Positions 25,951 through 35,182 of a stretch of DNA of 64,000 nucleotides are shown here, piece by piece. The notes under the pieces were generated by a model, which saw nothing but the letters and a program-made list of their open reading frames with translations, ran no database searches and was not told where the DNA came from. The position numbers were made by a program, and so were the translations under genes. Numbering within the stretch: position 1 is the stretch's first letter; each line of letters starts with the position of its first letter. Source of the stretch: Limnochordales bacterium (lineage in GTDB: Bacteria > Bacillota > Limnochordia > Limnochordales > DUMU01); the NCBI GenBank assembly GCA_014896315.1, contig JADBKP010000001.1, positions 457,557-521,556 of the forward strand, written 5' to 3'.

Positions 25951-28900
25951 ATGCTTTTCCAAAGATTCGAAGAGAATCTGATCGTACTGATACGGGCAAC
26001 TCGAGCCCGCCGGGCTATGGCGGTCACCCTATCACTGGCTTCCTTACTCTGCCTCTTACTGGCCCTAGGCCTCGCTACCTCGGTGGCTTATTCCCAGGGT
26101 AGCGGCACCGGAATACCCGTTGATCTTTCCGGTGTCTACAACCTGGACGGGATCAGCACAGCGCAACGCCCTGGAGACGGGGGCTTTGACGGAAACTTTA
26201 ACTACGCAGCAGAAACCCTACCGCCCGCAGGATTGGTAGAGTTTTCCGGTGTCGCCTTCCGATTTCCATCGTCAAGGGACGGAGTACAGAACTTTGTCGT
26301 CCCGGCCGGACAGAATCTACCGGTTCCTCCCGGACGGTACCATGCAATAGCCCTTCTAGAGAGCAGTGTATTCGGAAGTTCCGATGTTGACCTGACCTTC
26401 CACTATGATTCAGGTCCTCCCCAAACCAGTCGGATCGTCTTCAGCGACTGGTGTGCACCCCCATCGGAATCAGAGGTCGTAGCAGTGCAGGCGGATTACC
26501 GTCATGACTACTCCGGTCGAACAGGCCCTGCCCCAGCCATCTTCATACAATTGGTACCGGTGGATCCCACACGCACGCTGCGAGCCATCCAACTGGGAAA
26601 TGCGGAGAACGCCAGAATCGCGGCCCTCACCCTCATCGATTCGCCGGACAGCCTGGGACCTGAGCTTCGGATTCACTTGTTTGCCCGGCAGAATCCTTTG
26701 CTGCGCGAAATGCTCTCCCGCTGGGCGGCCACCCGGACACTGGCGATCTGGGCAATGCCCGGCAACCCCGAGGTGCTCCCAAACATACTGGCAATAAACC
26801 AGGCCTTCGCGAGTCTCCGTTCCGACTATACCGCGGATGACCTGGCAGAGATTCAGGCACAGATAGAGGCTTTCGAAACCCGGGTTAGACCATTGTTACA
26901 CGAGCCAGGAACGACTGCTGCCAACCACGACATATGGCTGGTAGGTAGCTCGCATCTGGATGCCGCGTGGCTCTGGCGTCGTGATGAGACTATCGAAAAA
27001 GCCCGGGCCACCTACAGTCAGGCCCTCTCCCAGTTGCCTTTCAACCCCACCATGAAGGTGGCTTTCAGTTCACCCCAGTACTACCAGTGGATGGAGGAAA
27101 AGTACCCTGAGATCTTCCGCCAGATTCAGGAGTATGTACGGGAAGGCCGCTGGATCCTGGTCGGCGGGTCATGGGTCGAATCCGACGGGAACTTGCCTGA
27201 CGGCGAGTCCCTCATCCGTCAGCGGCTATACGGACAGCGGTATTTCCTGTCCAGATTTGGCAAGCTGGCCGAAGTCGAATGGCTCCCGGATACCTTCGGT
27301 TTCACCTGGCAGCTGCCGCAGATCATGCTGAAATCGGGCCAGAAGTATTTTGTAACTTCTAAGCTCTTCTGGAACGACACCAATCGCTTTCCCTTCAATG
27401 CGTTTCGCTGGCGGTCACCGGACGGTTCAGAGGTGTTGGCCTATCTGGGACGACTGGAGCACGATTTCTCCGTGGAACGCCTCAGGACCCAGCGTTTCCA
27501 GCAGGAGATCACTCCGTGGCAGTTGTTGCTCAAACCCGGCGGTTCCAAGGGCCTCTTCGATTCAAGCAATTTCGACCGGAAGCAGATTCTGGAAGCGACC
27601 GTAAATAACGACTGGAAAGGCGGCGCACCCTACGGTCCGGTTTTACTCTACTATGGCAAAGGGGACGGTGGCCATGGGCCTGACCCGGCGGAGGTGGCCG
27701 CGGCGGCAGCGGCCAATCGCCTGGGAATTGCTCACGATGGTGACCCGGCTGCCTTCTTCCGCTCCCTGGAAGCGGCTGCTGCCGGCCGGCTGCCCATCTG
27801 GAACGACGAACTCTATCTGGAGTACCATCAAGGTACTTATACTTCCCAGGCAACCGTCAAACTGGCCAACCGCCGGCTGGAACAGCTGCTCGTCGAAGCC
27901 GAAAAATGGGCTACTCTGAGCATGCTGTATACGGGCCGGCCTTATCCCAAGGAGCAACTGGACGAAGCATGGAAACTGCTGTTATTCAACCAGTTCCATG
28001 ATATACTACCCGGAAGCAGCATCAGCGGGGTCTACGTCGATGCTGCCAAGGATTATGACCGTGCCTTCACCCTTGCCAACGAGGTGCTGGCTCAGTCGGT
28101 GCGAGCCCTGGGACAGAGGATGATCGCTACGACCCCCCGACCCGCGGCAGTACCGGCGTCAGCCCACCCCGTAGTCCTATTTAACGCCTTGTCTTGGGAA
28201 CGTAACGACATTGCCCGTGTTCCCCTGTCCGGCCTGGGGCTGGAGACGGCGACGGCGGAGTTTGTCGTCTACGGGCCCGATGGCGGGAGAGTCCCGGCAC
28301 AGGTTGTTGAGGAAGAGGGGTTTGGCCCCGCAGGCAAGGATGATTCTCGGCGGCAGTTGGTGTTCCCGGCCAAGGTGCCCGGCTCAGGCATGGCGGTTTA
28401 CTGGGTGATGCCCGTCGCTACCGGTGAACGTAGCCCAGTCGCCAACCGAGAACTCCCTGTCCCCATCGAGCTTCCGTTCACCATTGAGAATCGCTGGTAC
28501 CGTCTGACAATAGATGCTCAGGGCGCCTTGGCAGAACTATACGACAAGGAAGCCGGCCGCGCCGTTCTCAATGGGCCCGGCAACCTCTTACAGGCCTTCG
28601 TCGACACGCCGGATCAATGGGATGCCTGGAACATTGACCGTGACTACGAACGGAAACCGCTCACCATCGGCGACCCTACCCGGGTCGAGTTGGTGGAGGA
28701 CGGGGCGGTTCGGACGGTGATCCGCTACACCCGCCGGCTTGGGTCCTCCCACATCGTTCAGGAAGTCAGGCTGTATCATCAGCGCAAGGAAGTGGAGTTT
28801 GCCACCATCGTTGACTGGCAGGAACGGCAGACATTGCTCAAGGTGGCGTTCCCGCTAGCAGTGGAAAGTGACGCCCTGGTAACGGAAATTCCCTATGGCA

Positions 28901-29670
28901 TCTACCAGAGACCGACTCGGCCCAAGACGGCCATGGAACGAGCCAAGTTCGAGTTCCCCGCCGGGAAATGGGTCGCCATGGACGACGGGGAGTTTCAGGT
29001 CACGCTGGTCAACGATAGTAAGTACGGGTTCGACCTAAACGGTAGCACTGTTCGTATGACGCTCCTCAAGGGCGCAATCTGGCCGGATCCCAACGCCGAC
29101 AAAGGCCGCCACGTGATCCGCTATGCGATCACCTCCGGGGCGGGTGACTGGAAGTCAGCCGCGAGCTGGCAGCGGGGATACGAGTACAACCAGCCGCTCG
29201 TTACCTGGCTACCGGACGCCGGGCTAAGCGATGGGCAACCCGGCGGCGACCTGGTCGAGTCCTGGCTGATTCCCCCTGCGGTGCAGCTACTGTCGCCGGC
29301 TCGCACTGCGGAAGTGCCCCCTGATGAACCGGCGGATGCCCTGCCGGCCGTGGATTTCGTCCCCGGCACGGAAGACGGGTCCATTGGGTACATCCAGCTG
29401 GACGATCCGGATCAGCACATTGCTCTTACCGCCGTCAAGCTGGCCGAGGACGGCAACGGAATCGTCCTGCGGGTCGTGGAAATGACCGGGCAGGGCGATC
29501 GCGTCGCCATCCGTTTCAGCCAGCCCGTGGCCCGTGCGGAAAGTATCGATTTCCTGGAGCTCGGCCTTTGGGGACCCCAGCCACGAGTCGAAGGGGCGAC
29601 GGTCTATACGGAGCTGAAGCCCTTCGAGATCCAGGCTCTGCGGGTGGAGTGGGGTAGGTGGGAGGAGTAA
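25951..29670 (+). CDS. Secreted glycoside hydrolase family 38 alpha-mannosidase
   Basis: A 1239-residue exported enzyme that removes alpha-mannosyl residues from glycans. A signal sequence lies at about residues 24-50 (hydrophobic LASLLCLLLALGLATSVAYS). About 275 residues of beta-rich N-terminal sequence follow before the GH38 core. The core starts at about 325 with WLVGSSHLDAAWLWRRDET (zinc-binding His and Asp). The nucleophile Asp is in WLPDTFGFTWQLPQIM (about 447). The helical LLFNQFHDILPGSSISGV segment matches the family. The C-terminal beta domains end at 1239. The ATG at 25951 follows GAGAGGGGG. It heads a row of secreted sugar-binding proteins. Confidence 0.92.
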   Translation: MLFQRFEENLIVLIRATRARRAMAVTLSLASLLCLLLALGLATSVAYSQGSGTGIPVDLSGVYNLDGISTAQRPGDGGFDGNFNYAAETLPPAGLVEFSGVAFRFPSSRDGVQNFVVPAGQNLPVPPGRYHAIALLESSVFGSSDVDLTFHYDSGPPQTSRIVFSDWCAPPSESEVVAVQADYRHDYSGRTGPAPAIFIQLVPVDPTRTLRAIQLGNAENARIAALTLIDSPDSLGPELRIHLFARQNPLLREMLSRWAATRTLAIWAMPGNPEVLPNILAINQAFASLRSDYTADDLAEIQAQIEAFETRVRPLLHEPGTTAANHDIWLVGSSHLDAAWLWRRDETIEKARATYSQALSQLPFNPTMKVAFSSPQYYQWMEEKYPEIFRQIQEYVREGRWILVGGSWVESDGNLPDGESLIRQRLYGQRYFLSRFGKLAEVEWLPDTFGFTWQLPQIMLKSGQKYFVTSKLFWNDTNRFPFNAFRWRSPDGSEVLAYLGRLEHDFSVERLRTQRFQQEITPWQLLLKPGGSKGLFDSSNFDRKQILEATVNNDWKGGAPYGPVLLYYGKGDGGHGPDPAEVAAAAAANRLGIAHDGDPAAFFRSLEAAAAGRLPIWNDELYLEYHQGTYTSQATVKLANRRLEQLLVEAEKWATLSMLYTGRPYPKEQLDEAWKLLLFNQFHDILPGSSISGVYVDAAKDYDRAFTLANEVLAQSVRALGQRMIATTPRPAAVPASAHPVVLFNALSWERNDIARVPLSGLGLETATAEFVVYGPDGGRVPAQVVEEEGFGPAGKDDSRRQLVFPAKVPGSGMAVYWVMPVATGERSPVANRELPVPIELPFTIENRWYRLTIDAQGALAELYDKEAGRAVLNGPGNLLQAFVDTPDQWDAWNIDRDYERKPLTIGDPTRVELVEDGAVRTVIRYTRRLGSSHIVQEVRLYHQRKEVEFATIVDWQERQTLLKVAFPLAVESDALVTEIPYGIYQRPTRPKTAMERAKFEFPAGKWVAMDDGEFQVTLVNDSKYGFDLNGSTVRMTLLKGAIWPDPNADKGRHVIRYAITSGAGDWKSAASWQRGYEYNQPLVTWLPDAGLSDGQPGGDLVESWLIPPAVQLLSPARTAEVPPDEPADALPAVDFVPGTEDGSIGYIQLDDPDQHIALTAVKLAEDGNGIVLRVVEMTGQGDRVAIRFSQPVARAESIDFLELGLWGPQPRVEGATVYTELKPFEIQALRVEWGRWEE

Positions 29671-29686
29671 CCATCCCGGATGCGAG

Positions 29687-29718
29687 AGGGGCGGCCCATC
29701 ATCCGCCGGGCCGCCCCT
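29687..29718 (+). terminator. Terminator hairpin after the mannosidase
   Basis: AGGGGCGGCCC (29687-29697) pairs perfectly with GGGCCGCCCCT (29708-29718) across a 10-base loop, 16 bases after the stop. The following T stretch is poor. The rest of the region up to 29969 shows no gene or clear promoter. Confidence 0.6.
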
Positions 29719-29969
29719 CAAACCTCTCCGTAGATTTCCTCGAGGCCATGACATATGAGCTTTCACAAGAATACACCCTAACGGGCAGTTCGCAGAAGCG
29801 AGCATGGAGCTCCGTCAAGGCCAAATCGTCCAATCTGCTACGTGACTGACCTCCGTTTGGCCAACTCTTCAGAAACCAATTGCCATGGAAGGAATATCCG
29901 CAAGGGCGTGGAATAAGGAACATGTAATTCGATTCACCACGGTCCTACCGCAGGAAGGAGGTCAGAGAA

Positions 29970-31340
29970 ATGCTGCGTTGCGGGGAAGAGGAAGCAGTCC
30001 GGAAGGGTCAGCGGTCGCGGTGGACAGCCAGGGTGCTGTGGCTGATTGCCATGTTAGCAGTAGCCGTTACGGCCGGCCTGCCTGCAGGTGCATGGGCAGC
30101 ATCCGGCAAGGTTACCATCGTCCATTACGGGTACTACTGGCACGGCGAGGCGTGGCGCAGCTTTGTTGATTGGGCTGCCAAAGAGTTCGAAAAGATCCAC
30201 CCGAACATTGACATTCAGCTTGTGGTCGCTGGCGGGCCCGGCCAGGGCGCCTATGATCAGAAGTTCCTCAGCATGTTGGCGGGTGGAAGTCCCCCGGACA
30301 TATTGGAGATGAATGCAAACCAAGCGCAGAGCTTCGTGGACGAAAACGTGTTCCTGGATCTGCGCCCGCTCATGGACAAAGAGAAGGAGATCTCCTGGGA
30401 TCTATTCTCGCCCATAACCGTCAGGATGGTAACCTGGACGGACGGTCGTGTCTGGGGCGTCCCGATGGACGCATATCCACTCTTCGTAGCCTTCAACCAG
30501 AGCCTTTTTGAAGCCGCGGGGCTGCAGACGCCAGTAGACCTGGGGCCCCAGGGTTGGACATGGGATGCCATGCTCACCGCGGCCAGGCGGTTGACTGTTG
30601 ATGCCAACGGCGATGGCGTTACCGATCGGTATGGTTTGGATGGCCGGCTCTGGGCGTGGTGGGGGGCGGCAGTCCACCAGGCAGGTGGCGACCTGTACGA
30701 TCGGCCGGTCAATCCAACCAGAGCAACCTACAGCAGGCCCGAGGTAATTCGCGGGTTGAAGTTCGTTCAGGACCTGTATTGGAAGTACAAGGTAGCGGTG
30801 CCCGTTACCGCTGGCACTTCGTCCACCCATACCATTTGGCTTGGCAACGTGGGCATTTCTACGGTTGAAGGTCCCGGTCTTATCAGCCAGCCGTTTATGC
30901 GGGATGTGAAGTTTGCCTGGGACATTGGCCCTCAACCGCGTGGTCCCGTTCGCGGTGGTTGTCGCTTCACTGTCGATGCGCTTGAAATCTTCTCTGGCAC
31001 GAGGCATCCGAGCGAAGCATGGGAATGGGTTAAGTTTCTGTCTACAAACAAAGCAGTGGTTCGCCGGTTTGTGGCCGACACTGCCAGACTAACAGCCTTC
31101 CAACCAATTCAAAATGAGTATTCCAAGCTCGTGCCCCATGCTCCCCGTCATGCTGCCTATATGGTTTATGAACTGGCCAATCCCGACAGCGGCCCGGCCT
31201 ACCTGATACCGGCGGCCAGGGAAGTGAACGCAATCACGGGCCCGCTGATCCAGGAGATTCTCGATGGCAAGCGCGATCCATCAGTTGTTGTAGTTGAAAT
31301 AGACGAGAAACTCAATCGCCTATTGGCTGGTGGTAAGTGA
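29970..31340 (+). CDS. Extracellular solute-binding protein of a sugar ABC transporter
   Basis: A 456-residue family-1 (MalE-like) binding protein that would deliver sugars or oligosaccharides to a CUT1 ABC importer. The N terminus has a basic region and a hydrophobic signal segment (VLWLIAMLAVAVTAGLPAGAWAASG). The mature part starts KVTIVHYGYYWHGEAWRSF. Typical features are FEKIHPNIDIQL, SMLAGGSPPDILEM, VWGVPMDAYPLFVAFNQSLF and the C-terminal GTRHPSEAWEWVKFLSTN. The ATG follows AAGGAGGTCAG. No permease or ATPase gene is adjacent, so it may serve a transporter encoded elsewhere. Confidence 0.88.
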   Translation: MLRCGEEEAVRKGQRSRWTARVLWLIAMLAVAVTAGLPAGAWAASGKVTIVHYGYYWHGEAWRSFVDWAAKEFEKIHPNIDIQLVVAGGPGQGAYDQKFLSMLAGGSPPDILEMNANQAQSFVDENVFLDLRPLMDKEKEISWDLFSPITVRMVTWTDGRVWGVPMDAYPLFVAFNQSLFEAAGLQTPVDLGPQGWTWDAMLTAARRLTVDANGDGVTDRYGLDGRLWAWWGAAVHQAGGDLYDRPVNPTRATYSRPEVIRGLKFVQDLYWKYKVAVPVTAGTSSTHTIWLGNVGISTVEGPGLISQPFMRDVKFAWDIGPQPRGPVRGGCRFTVDALEIFSGTRHPSEAWEWVKFLSTNKAVVRRFVADTARLTAFQPIQNEYSKLVPHAPRHAAYMVYELANPDSGPAYLIPAAREVNAITGPLIQEILDGKRDPSVVVVEIDEKLNRLLAGGK

Positions 31341-31471
31341 CGAATAAGGATACTGCTCATAATCGTAACGCTCTACCTCTGGAAAGGGACGGGGCATCTT
31401 GCTTCGTCCCCCAACTGGTTAGTAAGGATCAGCCTCAGAGCTACCACTCGAGCATAGGGAGGTAAGAAGCG

Positions 31472-32836
31472 ATGCAGTGGGGCAAACTCGTCGGAGAAAA
31501 CAGGCAAATGCGCACATGCTTACCTAGCCTTGCGACTGTTTTCTGCAAGCAGGTTGTGGGGTTCTCGCTTATCGCCATATTCCTGTTTGCCATGTTTGGT
31601 GTTCTAAAGACCACACCTACTGCTGCAGCCACTGTGCATAAAGGGAAATCAGTAACCATAACATGGTGGATTCTCGCCGGTACAAATCTTGAACCTCTAT
31701 TTCACCGGGTTGCTGAGGAATACCACGGTTTGAACCCTGATGTTCGGTTCAATATTGAGCTCCAACCCAGCTGGAACGCGTTGATAGAGAAACTTTTGAT
31801 TGCGACTGCTTCCGGGGCACCGCCAACGCTTACCCAGTTTCATACTGCCTTTCTCTCCCGCCTTGTATCTGCGTTGGAGCCCATTCCTGAGTCTATTTGG
31901 CCGCGTAAAAGCATGCAGCAGCTTTTTTGGAACGTGGAGCTCGGTGCAGAAGTAGATGGGTCGATTCGGTTCACACCGGGGGGATTGTCGACAGGACTTC
32001 TCTGGTTGAACCTGGACTTGCTGGACGCCGCCGGAGTGCGCCCTACCATACTGACCTGGGACGATCTTCGGGCTATTGCTCGCAAGCTTACCCGCTACAC
32101 TGCAGACGGCCGCCTGCAAGTCACCGGCTTTTTTGCAAGTGAAGTGATCTGGGACGATCTGATCTACCAGCAGGGGCAATTCATGTGGGATGAGAAGGGG
32201 AAGCGTTTGCAGTTTAACAGTGCGGCCGGACGAAAAGCTCTCACCCTGATCTATCAGCTCCAGGTGCAGGACAAAAGCTGGCATCAGGTGCCTATGCAGT
32301 CTGCATTCCTACAAGGACAGATCGGAATCCTGTACGAGTGGGGGTGGATTCGCCGGCGTATAGGGCCGGAGGCTAAATTCCGCTGGGCCACGGCACCGAT
32401 ACCTACGTGGACTGGTCAACCTAAGCCCGCAATCGGACGCAATAGCTACGAGGCGGACTTCGCAGTATTAGCGGCAGCCCCGGATGCCGAAAAAGCAGCG
32501 GCCTTTCGCTTCTTGCGCTGGCTTTACGAAGAGTCGTCGTTCCCAATTGAACGTAACCTGTTGGGCGGCCGCATTCCTGCGGTGAAGAAGAGCTGGTCTG
32601 ATCCAAGGTTCGTCCAGGACCCGGTTTTCCGGACTACGTTAGAGACTATTCCGTACACCATCTTCCCTGGTGAGCGGCCGGATTGGATCAACCAGATACT
32701 AAGGCAGATGTATCAACAGATTCGGGAGGGCGCCGGTATCGAGACAGCCCTGACAACTGCTCAAGAGAAAGCGGACCAGCAGCTCCAGCGCGAGCCGGTT
32801 TTCTGGATTGTCGAGCGCCGTCGTCCGGCCCAATGA
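31472..32836 (+). CDS. Extracellular solute-binding protein (second)
   Basis: A 454-residue MalE-like protein with signal segment VVGFSLIAIFLFAMFGVL and mature start near VTITWWILAGTNLEPLFHRV. Other landmarks are EYHGLNPDVRFNIELQPSWN, TASGAPPTLTQFH and DAEKAAAFRFLRWLYEES. AGGGAGGT precedes the ATG. It is only about as similar to the neighbouring binding protein as distant family members are, so it is not a recent duplicate. Base composition looks richer in A and T than the surroundings, which hints at separate acquisition. No permeases are nearby. A weak GGGACG/CGTCCC hairpin lies upstream at 31386-31411. Confidence 0.82.
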   Translation: MQWGKLVGENRQMRTCLPSLATVFCKQVVGFSLIAIFLFAMFGVLKTTPTAAATVHKGKSVTITWWILAGTNLEPLFHRVAEEYHGLNPDVRFNIELQPSWNALIEKLLIATASGAPPTLTQFHTAFLSRLVSALEPIPESIWPRKSMQQLFWNVELGAEVDGSIRFTPGGLSTGLLWLNLDLLDAAGVRPTILTWDDLRAIARKLTRYTADGRLQVTGFFASEVIWDDLIYQQGQFMWDEKGKRLQFNSAAGRKALTLIYQLQVQDKSWHQVPMQSAFLQGQIGILYEWGWIRRRIGPEAKFRWATAPIPTWTGQPKPAIGRNSYEADFAVLAAAPDAEKAAAFRFLRWLYEESSFPIERNLLGGRIPAVKKSWSDPRFVQDPVFRTTLETIPYTIFPGERPDWINQILRQMYQQIREGAGIETALTTAQEKADQQLQREPVFWIVERRRPAQ

Positions 32837-32892
32837 GAATTGGCGGGAGCCGGGGGATTGCTTCGTCGCCTTTACTGTTGTTTGCCCTGTCT

Positions 32893-32933
32893 CCCGCCTG
32901 TCTCCCGCCGCTTCAGGGCGGGGGACAGGTGGG
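32893..32933. repeat. Duplicated CTGTCTCCCGC units in a strong hairpin
   Basis: CTGTCTCCCGC occurs twice in tandem near 32887-32908. The second copy pairs with GGGCGGGGGACAGGTGGG (32916-32933) to form a long stem with loop GCTTCA. It sits between two genes on the same strand, so it may end transcription of the binding protein or stabilise its mRNA. Confidence 0.5.
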
Positions 32934-32977
32934 GGTCTGAGAGTGCTAATCGTACCGCAGGGAGGAGATCGTTAATC

Positions 32978-35047
32978 ATGATGCACCGCTGGCTGGGAGT
33001 TCTGGTTTTGGCTATGACCGCGCTGGGAGGAGGGTATGCACCAGCAGCCCGGGCGGCACAGGAAGTTGGCAAGAGCGCAGATGTTCCTATCGTCCTTAAG
33101 CCATGGCAACACGAAGAAGCACAGTTTGGTTATAGACCGTGGTATACCCAAAACGAGCCATCGTTTGACCGGTATAACCGCCCGTACATTCGCAGCCGGG
33201 GGGCGGACTTGCACGAGACCGGTTTTATCCATACGTTGCGAGGTGGAAAATGGGTTGCCAAGGACTTTACCCGGGCTATACGGCAGGCGTTTCCTAAATT
33301 TGATGGCTTCGTGCGTGGGGCCGGTTCTACCGGCAGTCGCGTCGTATTCGATGCGGACGACCATCTGTACACGCTGTTGACCATCAAGGAATCTGACGGG
33401 CGGCAACACAACATACTTCTGTACTCGACAGACTACGGCGATACGTTTCAGGTATACGAGCTGCCGCCTGGAGAATTCGCTATCGAGTACTGGGTCGGTC
33501 ATAACACGTTGAACCGGCCTCCTTTGATCGGCCTGTATCAAATGCGTGCGTCTCATCCCGCGCAGTACGCTGACTACTACAACTTCTTTATCATACAACC
33601 GGAGAAGCGAGACGGTAAACTCGTGATTCGGGAACCGATCCTAGTCACGGAAAATGCGTTGCCTCCATCGAGGCACTCGGGAGAACCGTCCTTTGCTGTC
33701 TCGAGCGGCAACAGGACTTTCTTCACCTGGGCTGAGATCACAGAAGAAGCTGTACCGGGAGTTCCCACTTTTGTCGCAACGTATTACGCGGACACTAATA
33801 CGCTTGGGAAGAAGCACTTAGTAGCCTATGGCCCGCCGGTTAACGACAGCCACAACACACCGGGAATCTGTATTGACAGTAAAGGGATACTTCACCTTAT
33901 CTCTGGATCACATGGAGATAACTTCTACTATTCGCGGTCTCTAAAACCATATACCGCGGATGAAGGGTGGACTGACCCGGTGCCTGTTTTGAACACCGGC
34001 TGGCGGGATGGAAAGGGCGAGCGCGGTCGTCAAACCTATCTTGCCTTCGTGTGTGATGGCGAGGACACGCTGCATATCGCATTCCGGCAGTGGAGGCAGG
34101 GAGTTGACCCCTTCTTTGGCGGCCAGTACTACGGGGCGCTTGCTTACCAGCGCAAGCCGGCGGGGGGAACGTGGAGCGAACCTACCGTGCTGGTTGTTCC
34201 GCCGGTGCAGGGCTACAGCATTTATTATCACAAACTGTCCCTCGATCGTCGCGGCAGGTTGTATCTATCTTACAGCTACCGGAGTGACGCAGGGCTCTAT
34301 TACGACTTTATGCCCGGATACTACCATTTTCGAGCGGTCCTCCTTTCGGCGGACGGTGGAAGGTCATGGCATTTGGCGAGCACCGAAGACTTCATTGAAG
34401 GCGTGGATGCCAGCGCGCCGGACGGTCCTGCCAAGCCAGGGCGCCTTGCAGGACAAGTCAGTGCCCAAGATGGTTCTCCGGTGGAAGGAGCTGTTGTCGT
34501 GGCCGGTTTGGCGCAAGCAGTGACCGACCGGCAGGGACGCTTTGTGTTGGAGCCCATTTATGCCAACCCGGTGGATTTGGTTGTACGCAGAGCGGGTTAC
34601 CATACCTGGCAGCAAACGTATACTTTCTCTGACACCAGTGAAGGTGATGTTGTAGTCACCCTTGTAAAGGCATTGGAGATTCCCGTTGAGAATCAAGAAA
34701 CGTGGGATCGAGCGTTGAAAATTGGAGTGCGACTCGAAGGCGAGGGACCGGTGCGGAGGCTTGTTTTCACAGACGCGGCGGCTGGCGTTTTCGTACTCCG
34801 CGCCCCCTCTGAGGAAACGGAAGCACCCTATCGCGCGGTGCGATTTGAAGTCCGTGTGCAGAGCCCGATGCGACGGGTTGTGGAGCTACTGGTGTCTGCC
34901 GGTAACAGCAGGGTCAGGCCTCTTGTGAGCAACGAGTGGCAGGAAGTAGAACTGATGGTCTCCGATGGTTTTGATCGCTTGAGTATCGGGCTGGAACAAG
35001 GTAAGGGGATCGTATTGGAGATCAAGAATGTTGTCTTTGTGCGCTAA
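32978..35047 (+). CDS. Secreted BNR-repeat protein with carboxypeptidase-regulatory-like domain
   Basis: A 689-residue exported protein. The signal peptide is MMHRWLGVLVLAMTALGGG followed by an ARAA cleavage region. The first ~470 residues resemble BNR_4-type beta-propeller proteins of polysaccharide utilisation loci: repeated strands such as LLYSTDYGDTFQVYELP, IDSKGILHLISGSHGDNFYY, and ADGGRSWHLAS. A carboxypeptidase-regulatory-like beta sandwich follows (GRLAGQVSAQDGSPVEGAVV), then a C-terminal beta domain. The start follows GGAGGAG. Some related proteins are polysaccharide lyases; I cannot assign activity. Together with the GH38 enzyme and binding proteins it suggests capture of complex glycans. 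Codon use appears more AT-rich than the flanks. Confidence 0.65.
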   Translation: MMHRWLGVLVLAMTALGGGYAPAARAAQEVGKSADVPIVLKPWQHEEAQFGYRPWYTQNEPSFDRYNRPYIRSRGADLHETGFIHTLRGGKWVAKDFTRAIRQAFPKFDGFVRGAGSTGSRVVFDADDHLYTLLTIKESDGRQHNILLYSTDYGDTFQVYELPPGEFAIEYWVGHNTLNRPPLIGLYQMRASHPAQYADYYNFFIIQPEKRDGKLVIREPILVTENALPPSRHSGEPSFAVSSGNRTFFTWAEITEEAVPGVPTFVATYYADTNTLGKKHLVAYGPPVNDSHNTPGICIDSKGILHLISGSHGDNFYYSRSLKPYTADEGWTDPVPVLNTGWRDGKGERGRQTYLAFVCDGEDTLHIAFRQWRQGVDPFFGGQYYGALAYQRKPAGGTWSEPTVLVVPPVQGYSIYYHKLSLDRRGRLYLSYSYRSDAGLYYDFMPGYYHFRAVLLSADGGRSWHLASTEDFIEGVDASAPDGPAKPGRLAGQVSAQDGSPVEGAVVVAGLAQAVTDRQGRFVLEPIYANPVDLVVRRAGYHTWQQTYTFSDTSEGDVVVTLVKALEIPVENQETWDRALKIGVRLEGEGPVRRLVFTDAAAGVFVLRAPSEETEAPYRAVRFEVRVQSPMRRVVELLVSAGNSRVRPLVSNEWQEVELMVSDGFDRLSIGLEQGKGIVLEIKNVVFVR

Positions 35048-35098
35048 TTGCCAGACAGCGGTGGTCGAATAACGGGACGCGGCACAGGCACGGTGATG

Positions 35099-35138
35099 CC
35101 CTTCCGGCCGGAGTCTGTTGCTAGTCCGGCCGGAAGGG
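35099..35138. terminator. Bidirectional terminator between convergent genes
   Basis: A perfect 14-base stem, CCCTTCCGGCCGGA with TCCGGCCGGAAGGG, encloses a 12-base loop. It serves the BNR gene and the convergent binding-protein gene. Confidence 0.7.
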
Positions 35139-35182
35139 CGGGCCAGGATTCCTTTTTCCTTAAGTACCGGGGCAGCTGGCGG